A program made the translations under genes and the position numbers. Of a DNA stretch of 64,000 nucleotides, positions 28,533-37,912 are shown one piece after another; position 1 is the first letter of the stretch; each line of letters starts with the position of its first letter. The stretch comes from JACQFZ01 sp036381895 (GTDB lineage: Bacteria > Pseudomonadota > Gammaproteobacteria > Acidiferrobacterales > Sulfurifustaceae). The notes under the pieces are model-generated. The model was given only the letters and a program-made list of their open reading frames with translations, ran no database searches and was not told the origin of the DNA. The DNA is taken from positions 1-64,000 of the forward strand of contig DASVBY010000055.1 of the NCBI GenBank assembly GCA_036381895.1, read 5' to 3'.

Positions 28533-31157
28533 GTGCGCATCGTCATAGACATGCAGGGGGTACAGACCCAGAGCCGGTTTCGAGGCATCGGCCGCTATGG
28601 GCTGTGTCTGGCGCAGGCGCTGGTGCGCAATCGCGGGCGGCACGAGGTGCTGCTCGCGCTGAACAGTTTGCTGCCGGAAGCGATCGACGGCATCCGCGCG
28701 GCGTTCGACGGACTGCTGCCGTGCGAGTGCATTCGTGTCTGGTATGCGCCCGGGCCGACGCGCGCGGCCGACGCCGGAAACGACGCGCGGCGCCGCCGCG
28801 CCGAGGTCATCCGCGAGGCGTTTCTCGCGAGTCTCGCCCCCGACGTGGTGCACGTGACCAGCGTCTTCGAAGGTTTCGGCGACGATGCGGTGACCGGTGC
28901 GCCGGCCTCGCGCGGCAGCTGGATCACCTCGGTTTCGCACCACGACCTCATTCCGTGGCACGACCCCGATCGGTATCTGCGGCCGGACCCGCTGAGGGAG
29001 CGGTGGTATCGCGACCGGCTCGACGTGCTGCGGCACGCGGACTTGCTGCTCGCGAACTCCGAGTTCACGGCGCGCGATGCCCACCGGGCGCTTGCGCTCG
29101 CCGAGGAACGGGTCGTATGCGTGTCGGCCGCCTGCGCGCCGGTCTTCGGTCCGCTCGCGCTCGCCGGCGCGCGCGCGGAGAGCCTGGTCCGGCGGCTCGG
29201 GCTGGATCGGCCATTCGTTCTCGCCGCCGGGACCATCGAGCCGCACAAGAACCTCGCGCGCCTGTTCCGCGCCTGGGCCCGGTTGCGCCGCGATGTGCGC
29301 GAGCGCCACCGGCTGGCGCTGATCGGGCGCAACGACGAGCGGCACCGGCGGCTGCTGCGCGACATGGCGCGCACCGCAGGCGTGCGCGACGAGGAACTGG
29401 TTCTGGCGCACGTGAGCGACGACGAGCTGGTCGCGCTCTACAACCTGTGCGCGGTCACGGTGCTTCCGTCCTACGACGAGGGGTTCGGACTGCCGGCGCT
29501 CGAAGCGATGACCTGCGGGGCCGCGGTGATCGGCGCGAACGCGGCGAGCATTCCGGAGGTGATCGGACGCGAGGACGCCCTGTTCGACCCGTACGACGAT
29601 GTCGCCATCGCGGAGAAGCTCGAGCAGGTGCTGACGGACGAGGTGTTGCGGGCGTCGCTCAAGGCATCGGGTCGCGAGCGCGCCGGCAGGTTCTCCTGGG
29701 ACGCGACCGCGAAGCGGGCGTTCGCGGCGTTGGAACGGGTCGCGAAGCGACGGGATCCGGGACCAACGGGCGAACGTCCGCGAGTCGGGGATGTGCTGAG
29801 CGCCTGCATCGATGCGGTTGCCGGCATTGCGCCGGCCCCGGGCGAGCGCGAAAGTCTCGCGCTCGCGCAGGCGCTCGCGTACTCGTTCCCGCCGCGCGAC
29901 CGCGTGCCGCGGCTTTTCGTCGATGTCTCCGAGCTCGAACAGCGGGACGCGAGAACCGGCTGCCAGCGCGTTACGCGTAGCGTGCTGCTGGAGCTGCTGC
30001 GGAATCCCCCCGCCGGCTTTCGCGTCGAGCCGGTGTACGCGACGGTCGACAGTTTCGGCTACCGGTACGCCCGCCGCGCCATCGCGCGACTCGGCGGCCG
30101 GAGCGGTGGGGACGAAGACGCCGTACCGATCGATTTCTGCCCCGGAGACGTCTTCTTCGGTCTCGACTACCAGGCACAGGTGGTGCCGGCGCAGCGCGAT
30201 TTCCTGCTGTTGCTGAAGCGCCTGGGCATTCCCTGTCGCTTCCTGGTGCACGACATCCTGCCGGTGCTGCTTCCGGACTATTTCCCCGCCGGGACCGAGC
30301 CGGGCTTTCGCCGCTGGCTGTGCACGCTAGCGCTGTTCGACGGCGTGGTCTGCGTCAGCCAGGCGACGGCGAACGCGTTGCGCGACTGGTACCGCGCGCA
30401 TCTGCCGGGTTTCGATCCGCGGTTCCGGATCGAGTGGGTGCACAACGGCGCCGACATCGAGAGCTCGGCGCCTTCGGCCGGCTTGCCTGCGGAGGCACCA
30501 ACGCTGCTCGCACAACTCGACGCGCGGCCTTCGTTCCTGATGGTGGGAACCATCGAGCCGCGCAAGGGCCACGGGCAGGCGCTCGCCGCGTTCGAGGCGC
30601 TCTGGGCGGAGGGCGTCGACGTCGGTCTCGTCATCGTGGGAAAGCAGGGCTGGCACGTCGAAGCGCTGATCGAACGGCTGCGCGGACACCCGGAGCGCAA
30701 CCGGCGGCTGTACTGGCTGGAAGGGATATCCGACGAGTACCTCGAGAAGCTGTATGACGCCGCCGACTGTCTGATCGCGGCCTCCGAAGGCGAGGGCTTC
30801 GGCCTGCCGCTGATCGAGGCGGCCAGGCGCGGGTTGCCGATCCTCGCGCGCGACATCCCTGTGTTCCGCGAGGTGGCCGGAGACCATGCCGCGTATTTCG
30901 CCGGCCGCGAAGGTACGGATCTCGCCGCGACGATGAAGGACTGGCTCGCCCAGTACGCCGCCGGCAGGCATCCGAAGCCGGACGCCGTGCCCTGGATCAG
31001 CTGGCGGGAAAGCACACGGCGGCTGCTCGAATGCGTCCTGGCCGAACGTGCGCCGTCGCCGCGCCGGGGCGCCGACGAGCGCGCGCGACCGGGCGGGTCG
31101 GTCGAGGCGGCGGCGCCGGCGCGCGAGGAAATCCACGGCGGCGCACAGGGAGCCTGA
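28533..31157 (+). CDS. Tandem two-domain GT4 glycosyltransferase (polysaccharide polymerase type)
   Basis: 874 residues containing two GT-B units. The first (about 1-410) starts MRIVIDMQGVQTQSRFRGIGRYG and has AAGTIEPHKNLARLFRAW and SYDEGFGLPALEAMTCG. The second (about 460-830) starts LFVDVSELEQRDARTGCQRV and has VGTIEPRKGHGQALAAF and SEGEGFGLPLIEAARRG. Both donor sites keep the E-x7-E pattern. This layout matches WbdA-like mannan polymerases that make two linkages in turn. With manC in the locus a mannose-rich chain is possible but not shown. It starts 3 bp after the methyltransferase stop. Confidence 0.87.
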   Translation: MRIVIDMQGVQTQSRFRGIGRYGLCLAQALVRNRGRHEVLLALNSLLPEAIDGIRAAFDGLLPCECIRVWYAPGPTRAADAGNDARRRRAEVIREAFLASLAPDVVHVTSVFEGFGDDAVTGAPASRGSWITSVSHHDLIPWHDPDRYLRPDPLRERWYRDRLDVLRHADLLLANSEFTARDAHRALALAEERVVCVSAACAPVFGPLALAGARAESLVRRLGLDRPFVLAAGTIEPHKNLARLFRAWARLRRDVRERHRLALIGRNDERHRRLLRDMARTAGVRDEELVLAHVSDDELVALYNLCAVTVLPSYDEGFGLPALEAMTCGAAVIGANAASIPEVIGREDALFDPYDDVAIAEKLEQVLTDEVLRASLKASGRERAGRFSWDATAKRAFAALERVAKRRDPGPTGERPRVGDVLSACIDAVAGIAPAPGERESLALAQALAYSFPPRDRVPRLFVDVSELEQRDARTGCQRVTRSVLLELLRNPPAGFRVEPVYATVDSFGYRYARRAIARLGGRSGGDEDAVPIDFCPGDVFFGLDYQAQVVPAQRDFLLLLKRLGIPCRFLVHDILPVLLPDYFPAGTEPGFRRWLCTLALFDGVVCVSQATANALRDWYRAHLPGFDPRFRIEWVHNGADIESSAPSAGLPAEAPTLLAQLDARPSFLMVGTIEPRKGHGQALAAFEALWAEGVDVGLVIVGKQGWHVEALIERLRGHPERNRRLYWLEGISDEYLEKLYDAADCLIAASEGEGFGLPLIEAARRGLPILARDIPVFREVAGDHAAYFAGREGTDLAATMKDWLAQYAAGRHPKPDAVPWISWRESTRRLLECVLAERAPSPRRGADERARPGGSVEAAAPAREEIHGGAQGA

Positions 31158-31174
31158 TTGGAGCGGGTGCGGAC

Positions 31175-32176
31175 ATGGACCAGGTCAAGGACGTCCGGCG
31201 CAGCGCGCCGGTCGTGAGTGAGCGGAGTCTCGCGGCGCGGGTGTCGCGGCCCTGTCTGTCGGTGGTCGTTCCCCTGTACCGCGAAGGCCGGCAGGTGCGG
31301 CAGACCGTCGCGGTGCTGGCGGAGGTGCTGCGTGCCCTCGACGCCAGCTTCGAGCTGATACTCATCGACGACGGCAGCCCCGATGACACGTGGGCGGCGA
31401 TTACGGAAGCGGCAGGTCGCTACGATTTCATACGGGCGGTGCGGCTCAGCCGCAACTTCGGCAAGGAAGCGAGCGTCTGCGCAGGTCTCGAGATGGCGCG
31501 GGGGGATGCGGTGGTGGTGATGGACGGCGACCTGCAGCATCCGCCGGCGCTCATTCCGGAGATGCTGCGCCTCTGGCGGCAGGGGGACGCCGACGTCATC
31601 GACGCGGTGAAGCAGGACCGCGGCAAGGAGACTGCGTTCAGCCGGATCAGCGCCAGTCTGTTCTACAGGAGCTTCAACGCGCTTGCCGGGCAGGATCTCA
31701 AGGGGGCCTCGGATTACAAGCTCCTCGACCGGCGGGTCGTCGATGCCTGGCTGCAGATGAAGGAGCGCAGCGTCTTCTTCCGCGGCATGAGCGCGTGGCT
31801 CGGATTCCGGCGCAAACAGGTGTATTTCACGGTACCCGAGCGGCAGAACGGCGCGTCCGGCTGGTCGACGCTCAAGCTGATCCGGCTCGCGCTGACCGCC
31901 GTTACCGCATTCTCCACGGCTCCGCTGCACCTCGTGAGCGCCGCCGGTGCGGTGTTCGCGGTGTTCGCACTCGCTCTCGGCGCGCAGGCGCTGTACCTGA
32001 AGCTCACCGGGGCCGCCGTCACCGGCTTCACCACCGTCATCCTGCTGCTGCTCATCATCGGCTGCGTCCTGATGTTCGCGCTCGGGATCATCGGCGAGTA
32101 CCTGGCGCGCATCTACGAGGAGGTCAAGGCGCGGCCGCGCTACGTCGTCGCCGAATCCATAGAGCGGGAGCGGTAA
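31175..32176 (+). CDS. GtrB-like polyprenyl-phosphate glycosyltransferase (GT2, DPM1-type)
   Basis: 333 residues. A GT-A domain with LSVVVPLYREG, LILIDDGSPDDTW, RLSRNFGKEASVCAGL and MDGDLQHPPALIPEM (the DxD-type DGD) is followed by two C-terminal membrane helices (about 250-310), as in GtrB. These enzymes load a sugar on undecaprenyl phosphate for later transfer in the periplasm. ATG 31175 has GGAG at 31160-31163. It heads a four-gene group (gtrB-like, methyltransferase, gtrA-like, large membrane protein). Confidence 0.9.
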   Translation: MDQVKDVRRSAPVVSERSLAARVSRPCLSVVVPLYREGRQVRQTVAVLAEVLRALDASFELILIDDGSPDDTWAAITEAAGRYDFIRAVRLSRNFGKEASVCAGLEMARGDAVVVMDGDLQHPPALIPEMLRLWRQGDADVIDAVKQDRGKETAFSRISASLFYRSFNALAGQDLKGASDYKLLDRRVVDAWLQMKERSVFFRGMSAWLGFRRKQVYFTVPERQNGASGWSTLKLIRLALTAVTAFSTAPLHLVSAAGAVFAVFALALGAQALYLKLTGAAVTGFTTVILLLLIIGCVLMFALGIIGEYLARIYEEVKARPRYVVAESIERER

Positions 32177-32179
32177 CGC

Positions 32180-32947
32180 ATGCGCGCGCGGCTCACGAGC
32201 ATCGAGCAGCTGCTGGAGCGGTTTCCGAAGACGCGCCCCCCGCTCCCGGAGGCGCATCGAAAGGTGTACGTGAAGGAGTATCGCGCCAATCGCGAAGGGG
32301 CCAACTTCGCGAGTGCGATCGCGGCGCGACTCGAGCAATGGATGCACCGGCGAGTCGCCGCGCTGCAGGGCCCGGAATCGGTGCTCGAGCTCGGGGGCGG
32401 TACGCTCAATCACCTGCCGCATGAGCACGCGCACACCGCCTACGACGTGGTCGAGCCGTTCGTCGGGCTGTATGCGGCGAGCGCGCACCGGGCGCGGGTA
32501 CGCCGCTTCTACGCGTCCGCGGCGGAAATCGAGGGCGCGGCGATCTACGACCGCATCCTCTCGATCGCGGTGCTCGAGCACATGACGGATCTTCCGGGCG
32601 AGATCGCGCAGGCCTGCCGCCTGCTCGCGCCCGAGGGCGTGTTCCAGGCAGGCATTCCTACCGAGGGCGGCGCCTTGTGGGGTTGCGCCTGGCGCCTCGG
32701 AACCGGGCTCGCGTACCGGCTGCGTACCGGACTGGACTATGCCGAGCTGATGCGACACGAGCACGTGAACCGCGAGCATGAGGTTCTCGCGGTCGCGAAG
32801 CACTTCTTCGGCGACGTGCGCGTGGAGCGCTTCCCGCTGCCGGCGAGGCACCTGAGCCTGTACACGTATCTCGAGGCGCGCCGACCGCGGACCGAGCGCA
32901 GCGAGCGATACCTGCGGGCGAGGCGCGAGCGCGGATGTCGGCGGTGA
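32180..32947 (+). CDS. SAM-dependent methyltransferase in the Gtr-like cassette
   Basis: 255 residues with a class I methyltransferase core: SVLELGGGTLNHL near residues 67-79 (SAM loop), DRILSIAVLEHMTDL and CRLLAPEGVFQAGIP. The N-terminal 60 residues (LLERFPKTRPPLPEAHRKVYVKEYRANREG) are charged, and I do not recognise a family-specific function. It sits 3 bp after the GtrB-like gene and overlaps the GtrA-like gene by 13 bp, so all three are likely co-translated. A role modifying the lipid-linked or transferred sugar is an inference from position. Confidence 0.78.
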   Translation: MRARLTSIEQLLERFPKTRPPLPEAHRKVYVKEYRANREGANFASAIAARLEQWMHRRVAALQGPESVLELGGGTLNHLPHEHAHTAYDVVEPFVGLYAASAHRARVRRFYASAAEIEGAAIYDRILSIAVLEHMTDLPGEIAQACRLLAPEGVFQAGIPTEGGALWGCAWRLGTGLAYRLRTGLDYAELMRHEHVNREHEVLAVAKHFFGDVRVERFPLPARHLSLYTYLEARRPRTERSERYLRARRERGCRR

Positions 32948-33318
32948 CGGGCGCGTTCGCGCGGTATGCCGTGGTCAGCGCCATCGGTACGGCGATGTAC
33001 CTGCTGCTGTTCTTCGGGCTGGTCGTGCTGCGGGTGGATGCCGTGGGGGCGTCGGTGCTCGCGTTCGTGCCGGCACTGGTGGTCCAGTTCGCGTTGAACT
33101 ACCGCTGGACCTTCCGCAGTCGAGGCGAAAAGCTGCCGGCGTTCGGGAAGTTCGCCGCGGTTGCAGTGACGGGTCTCGGTATCAACGTCCTGGTGATGCA
33201 CGCCGGGGTGAATCTCGCCGGCCTGGATCCGCGGTACGCGGTGGTGCTGGCGCTGCTGGCGGTCACCGCCAACAACTACACGTTGAACCGAATCTGGTCG
33301 TTCAGACCCGGAAAGTAG
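32935..33318 (+). CDS. GtrA-like lipid-linked sugar flippase
   Basis: 127 residues with four membrane helices and the GtrA/DPMS pattern: FARYAVVSAIGTAMYLLLFF at the start, QFALNYRWTFRSRG in the middle and NNYTLNRIWSFRPGK at the end. GtrA-family proteins are thought to flip a polyprenyl-phosphate sugar to the periplasmic side. It partners the GtrB-like protein two genes upstream. It overlaps the methyltransferase gene by 13 bp. Confidence 0.9.
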   Translation: MSAVTGAFARYAVVSAIGTAMYLLLFFGLVVLRVDAVGASVLAFVPALVVQFALNYRWTFRSRGEKLPAFGKFAAVAVTGLGINVLVMHAGVNLAGLDPRYAVVLALLAVTANNYTLNRIWSFRPGK

Positions 33319-33383
33319 GAGCGGGCGGCGGCGCGAGCGCTCGCGCGCCCGGTTTGCACGTACACCAGGAGGCGGATCTCCGG

Positions 33384-35543
33384 ATGAAGGACACGGTGGC
33401 AACGGAACCCGCCCGGGTCGCCGGAAGCGCGCGTGCGGCGGGCGCGTCGCCGCGAGGCCTGGCGATCGCCGTCGGTGTCGTTCCCATCGGTTTGGGCGTG
33501 CTGGCGTTCCTGCTCGTCGTCGGTCCGCGGACCCTGTATCCGACGAATATCGCCTGGCTCGGGCAGGGAGACGCGGCGACGCAGTATCTCGGATGGGCCT
33601 TTTTCCGGGAGTCTCCGTGGTCGTTTCCGGTCGGCCTCAATCCGCGCTACGGCCTCGAGCTCGCGAGCGCCATCGTCTTCTCCGACAGCATTCCGCTGTT
33701 CGCGTTCGTCTTCAAGCCGTTCTCGGCGCTGCTTCCCGGCACGTTTCAGTACTTCGGTCTGTGGCTGCTGCTTTGCTTCGCGCTGCAAGCGTGGGTCGGG
33801 TGGAAGCTGGTCGGTCTCGTTTCGGCCGATACGGCGGTGCGCCTGCTCGGCAGCGCCTTCTTCGTGCTCGCTCCGCCGATGCTGTGGCGCCTGCAGGGCC
33901 ACTTCAGTCTCGTCGGACATTTTCTCGTGCTGGCGGCGCTCTATCTTGCGCTGCGGCCGCAGGCCCGGAGGCAGCCCTGGCTCTGGGCCGGCGTACTCGC
34001 GGCAGCCGCGCTCGTGCACCCGTACTTCCTCGCTATGACCGGGGCGCTCTGGATCGCGGATCTTGCTGCACGCGCACTCGCCGGGCATCGGGCGGCAGCC
34101 AGGGCGGGCGAGGTCGTGGTCCTCCTACTGCTCACGACGATCGTCTGCTGGCAGGCGGGGTACTTCAGCGTCGGCGCAAACGCCGCAGCCGGCGGGTACG
34201 GAATGTACCGCCTGAACCTCGTCTCGCTGGTCAATCCCTTGTCGTGGTCCTTCCTGCTCAAGGACATCCGGCAGGGGCCGGGAGATTACGAGGGTTTCAA
34301 CTACCTCGGGCTGGGCGTACTCGTGCTGATCCTCGGGTGCGTCCCGAGCTGGATCGCCTCCCGCGGGCGCCTGCTGCCCGGGATGTTCGCCCGACCGTTC
34401 CTGCTCGCGGTTCTCGCGGCGTTGGCGCTGTTCGCCGTGACGCACAGAATCGGGTTCGGACCGCGAACGGTGGAATTTCCGCTGGGTGCGGAAGCGGAGC
34501 GGTTGGCGAACATCTTTCGATCCTCCGGTCGCATGTTCTGGCCGGTCTATTACGCGATTCTGCTCGGCGTCGTTGCCAGCGTCGTGCGTGCGCAGCCGCC
34601 GCGCGTAGCGGTGCCGCTGCTCGCTCTCGCGCTCCTTCTTCAGGTGGTCGATACGAGCGCCGGCTGGCACCCGATCCGCAGGAGCCTTATGGTGGATGCC
34701 CAAGCGCAGTGGCAGACCCCGCTCCAAAGCCGGTTCTGGCGCGAGGCCGCGAGCCGCTACACCAGGGTGCGCATGATACCGCCGCGCAACGAGGCGCCCG
34801 GCTGGCAGATCTTCGCGAGCTACGCGAACGCGCACGGCCTCGCAACCGACGCCGTGTACCTCGCGCGCCCCGACGCCGCAGGGCTCGCCGCGATCACGCG
34901 GCGTGCCGAGCGCATGCTGGCTTCGGGGACCTACGAGCGCGACACGCTCTACGTCTTCAGCGATCGCGCGGCGGTGCTCGCGGTCGAGCGGGTCGACGCA
35001 TCGAGGGATGTCTTCGCGCGCGTCGATGGCTTCAACGCGCTTGCGCCCGGGTGGAGAGAGTGCAGTACGTGCCGCACCGTGCCTGCGCCGCTCGCGCTCC
35101 TTGATCTGCTGAAGCCGGTCGCGATCGGTGAGCGGGTGGCGCTTGCCGATTCGGCGCGCACGAGCGCCTATCTGATCCGCGGGTGGTCGCATCCCGAGCC
35201 GTGGGGAACCTGGTCGGAGGGTCTGGAGGCGGAGCTGCTGTTGCCGGTCGCCGGCCGGGCGCGCCGCCTCGTCATCGAAGCGCGCCCGCTCGTGTCGGCC
35301 TCGCATCCGAAGCAGCACGTGGCGATCGAGGTCAACGGTCTCCCGGCATGGGAAGGCGATTTGACGGCGGATTCCGGACCAATCGAGGTGCCGATCGGCG
35401 CGCGCGCGCGTACGGCGAGCGCGCGCGACGGATTGTTGCGGGTGCGGTTTCGCTTCCCGGATGCCACGCGGCCGAAGGATCTCGGTATCAATCAGGACGC
35501 GCGCATGCTCGCCTTGGGGCTGCATGCGCTCACGGTTCATTGA
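33384..35543 (+). CDS. Large membrane protein, DUF6311-like, possible GT-C glycosyltransferase
   Basis: 719 residues with about 11 helices in the first 440 residues and a soluble, probably beta-rich C-terminal half. The first periplasmic loop has WLGQGDAATQYLGWAFFRESPW, then IVFSDSIPLFAFVFKPFS and FQYFGLWLLL, which I associate with DUF6311 proteins of GT-C type. The aspartate in QGD is a candidate catalytic residue. After gtrB and gtrA homologues it is the natural candidate for the periplasmic transferase (the GtrC role). ATG 33384 has AGGAGG at 33367-33372. Confidence 0.72.
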   Translation: MKDTVATEPARVAGSARAAGASPRGLAIAVGVVPIGLGVLAFLLVVGPRTLYPTNIAWLGQGDAATQYLGWAFFRESPWSFPVGLNPRYGLELASAIVFSDSIPLFAFVFKPFSALLPGTFQYFGLWLLLCFALQAWVGWKLVGLVSADTAVRLLGSAFFVLAPPMLWRLQGHFSLVGHFLVLAALYLALRPQARRQPWLWAGVLAAAALVHPYFLAMTGALWIADLAARALAGHRAAARAGEVVVLLLLTTIVCWQAGYFSVGANAAAGGYGMYRLNLVSLVNPLSWSFLLKDIRQGPGDYEGFNYLGLGVLVLILGCVPSWIASRGRLLPGMFARPFLLAVLAALALFAVTHRIGFGPRTVEFPLGAEAERLANIFRSSGRMFWPVYYAILLGVVASVVRAQPPRVAVPLLALALLLQVVDTSAGWHPIRRSLMVDAQAQWQTPLQSRFWREAASRYTRVRMIPPRNEAPGWQIFASYANAHGLATDAVYLARPDAAGLAAITRRAERMLASGTYERDTLYVFSDRAAVLAVERVDASRDVFARVDGFNALAPGWRECSTCRTVPAPLALLDLLKPVAIGERVALADSARTSAYLIRGWSHPEPWGTWSEGLEAELLLPVAGRARRLVIEARPLVSASHPKQHVAIEVNGLPAWEGDLTADSGPIEVPIGARARTASARDGLLRVRFRFPDATRPKDLGINQDARMLALGLHALTVH

Positions 35544-35548
35544 CCGCC

Positions 35549-36715
35549 ATGCGCGCCACCACGGGCGAACGGGCAGCAAGCGGGCGAGGGGTCGTGTGCT
35601 ACGACTTTCTCTACTGCCGCGGCGGGGCCGAGCACGTGACGCTCGCGCTCGCGGCCGGAATCCCCGGGACGGATGTCTGTGTCGGGTTCCGCAACCCGGA
35701 GGCGTTCGCCGAGCGCGACCTGGACGGCATCCGCTGCATCGAGCTCGGCCGCATGCCCCGAATCCGCTTCGGCGCATGGCGTACGGCGACGGGCCTCGGC
35801 GTGTTCGCGCGGCGCGCGCGCCGCCTGGCCGGGTACGACTGGGCCGTGTTCAGCGGTTCCAATGCGCCCGTCGCCGTGCGCCACCGGCGCGCGGGCGGCA
35901 ATGTCTATTACTGCCACACGCTCCCGCGCTTCGCCTACGACCTGAGGGACTACTATCTCGCGACGCTGCCGGCGTGGCGTCGTCCGGCGTTCGAAACGAT
36001 GAGCGCGGCGGTGCGCTGGAGCTTCGAAGCGGCCATCCGCCGCATGGACGTGATCGTCGCCAACTCCGAGAACGTCCGTTGCCGGATCCAGCGCTATCTC
36101 GGGCTCGACGCGCGCGTCGTGTACCCGCCGTGCGACGTGAGCGGCTACCGCTGGCTGGGCCAGGAGGATTACTACCTTTCGATGGCGCGCCTCGAAAGCT
36201 ACAAGCGCGTCGACCTCGCGATCCGGGCTTTCCTGCGCATGCCCGAGAAGCGTTTGATCGTCGCCTCCGGCGGCAGCCAGCTCGCGCAGCTGCAACGGCT
36301 GGCGGGCGGCGCCTCCAATATCGTCTTCGTTGGCTGGCAGGACGGGGCGCGTTTGCGGGAGCTGGTGGGACGCGCGATCGCGACGCTCTATCTCGCGCGC
36401 GACGAGGATTTCGGGATCGCACCCGTCGAATCGATGGCGGCGGGCAAGCCGGTGATCGGCGTGGCCGAGGGCGGCTTGCTGGAAACGGTGCTGCCGGGGT
36501 CGACCGGGGTGCTGCTCCCGCGGGAGCCGGAGGCCGACGACGTCGTGCGCGCCGTGCGCGCGATATCGCGCGAGGCCGCGGTCGCGATGCGCACCGCATG
36601 CGAGAAGCGCGCGCGTGCGTTCGACGCGCCGCGCTTCATCGCCGGCATGCGCGAGGCGATCGGGCGCGCGCAGGCGCGGAGCCGCGCAGACGCCGCGCTC
36701 ACGGGGGACGCTTGA
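35549..36715 (+). CDS. Glycosyltransferase, GT4 family (WbaZ-like)
   Basis: 388-residue GT-B enzyme. The N-terminal CYDFLYCRGGAEHVTLAL motif, the VYYCHTLPRFAYDLRDYYL segment near residue 120 and ARLESYKRVDLAIRAF in the donor domain resemble WbaZ-type mannosyltransferases. The E-x7-E region reads DEDFGIAPVESMAAGKP. With manC in the locus a mannosyltransferase is plausible. ATG 35549 lies 5 bp after the preceding stop, with no strong ribosome binding site, so translation is likely coupled. Confidence 0.85.
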   Translation: MRATTGERAASGRGVVCYDFLYCRGGAEHVTLALAAGIPGTDVCVGFRNPEAFAERDLDGIRCIELGRMPRIRFGAWRTATGLGVFARRARRLAGYDWAVFSGSNAPVAVRHRRAGGNVYYCHTLPRFAYDLRDYYLATLPAWRRPAFETMSAAVRWSFEAAIRRMDVIVANSENVRCRIQRYLGLDARVVYPPCDVSGYRWLGQEDYYLSMARLESYKRVDLAIRAFLRMPEKRLIVASGGSQLAQLQRLAGGASNIVFVGWQDGARLRELVGRAIATLYLARDEDFGIAPVESMAAGKPVIGVAEGGLLETVLPGSTGVLLPREPEADDVVRAVRAISREAAVAMRTACEKRARAFDAPRFIAGMREAIGRAQARSRADAALTGDA

Positions 36716-36866
36716 CCGCAGGCGGCAAAGATGGCTTCATTCGCGCGCGCTGCGGCACGTGCGCGCCCCGCACCGCGCGGTGCGTTCGTGCTGTCGCGAG
36801 GACCGAGCTGCGCCTCGACCTCACCTGCGCGGCTCCAGAATCACCACAACGAACCCGTGGACCTCG

Positions 36867-37904
36867 ATGTTGTTCGGCGCGCTGACCGGTATCGTCGCTG
36901 CGTTCGCGTTGTCGTGCGTGCTGACGCGGCGGTTCTCGCAGCCGGGATCGAGGCTCTACGTCCTGGATCGGCCGAACGCACGCTCGCTGCACGAGCAGCC
37001 GATCCCGAGAGGCGGCGGCGTCGCCATCCTCGCCGCGATTCTCCTCGGCGGCGGCGTGGCTGCCGTGCTCCACGGCATCGGCATGCCCGGGTGGATCGCG
37101 CTTATCGCGGCCGCGCTCGCGGTCGTGTCGTTCGTCGATGATCGGCGCGGGGTTCCGGCCGGCTGGCGCATGGCGACGCACGTACTGGTCGCGCTCGCCC
37201 TCATCGTCGCCGGATGGTATCCGGATGCGATCGAGCTGCCCGGCGCGCGGCTGCCGCTCGGCGATTTGACCGGCGCTCTGATCGCCGGGCTGTTCGTCGT
37301 ATGGATGATCAATCTGTACAACTTCATGGACGGCATGGACGGCTTCGCCGGCGGCATGACCGTGTCCGGTTTCGGCACGCTGGCGCTCGCCGGCGGCCTG
37401 GAGGGAGACGCGGAGTTCGCCGTCGCGAACGCGATCGTCGCTGCGGCGGGTGCCGGATTCCTGCGGCACAACTTCCCTCCGGCGAGAATTTTCATGGGCG
37501 ATGCGGGCTCTTCCACGCTCGGGTTCTTCGCGGCGGTCGCGAGCCTGTGGGGTGCGGCGAGCGGGCTCTTTCCGATATGGTTCCCGGTGCTCGTTTTCTC
37601 GCCGTTCATCGCGGATGCGACGGTCACGCTGCTGCGGCGGCTGCTGCGGGGCGAGCGGGTGTGGGAGGCACATCAATCCCACTACTATCAGCGGCTCGTT
37701 CGGCTCGGCCTCGGTCAGCGGAAAACGGTTCTGTTCCAGTATGCGCTCATGCTAGGCTGCTCGCTGACGGCGCTCGCGAGTCTGCGCGTGCCGGCCCGCA
37801 GTCAATGGCTGCTGCTCGCCGCCTGGGGGCTCTTGTACAGCGTGTACTTCGTTGCGGTTGCGCTGCTCGAGAAGCGCCAGGGCGCGGCGCGCAGGGAGTC
37901 CTGA
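36867..37904 (+). CDS. Undecaprenyl-phosphate sugar-1-phosphate transferase (WecA/WbpL family)
   Basis: Polyprenyl-phosphate sugar-1-phosphate transferase that would start a glycan on undecaprenyl phosphate. 345 residues with about 10-11 membrane helices. Family motifs: VVSFVDDRRGVPAGWR (the metal-binding DD), INLYNFMDGMDGFAGG, IFMGDAGSSTLGF and AHQSHYYQRLV near the C-terminus. ATG 36867 is chosen because the first helix begins there. A 151-bp gap precedes it. It pairs with the 4,6-dehydratase 8 bp downstream, as WbpL pairs with WbpM in Pseudomonas. Confidence 0.9.
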   Translation: MLFGALTGIVAAFALSCVLTRRFSQPGSRLYVLDRPNARSLHEQPIPRGGGVAILAAILLGGGVAAVLHGIGMPGWIALIAAALAVVSFVDDRRGVPAGWRMATHVLVALALIVAGWYPDAIELPGARLPLGDLTGALIAGLFVVWMINLYNFMDGMDGFAGGMTVSGFGTLALAGGLEGDAEFAVANAIVAAAGAGFLRHNFPPARIFMGDAGSSTLGFFAAVASLWGAASGLFPIWFPVLVFSPFIADATVTLLRRLLRGERVWEAHQSHYYQRLVRLGLGQRKTVLFQYALMLGCSLTALASLRVPARSQWLLLAAWGLLYSVYFVAVALLEKRQGAARRES

Positions 37905-37912
37905 GGACGAGC

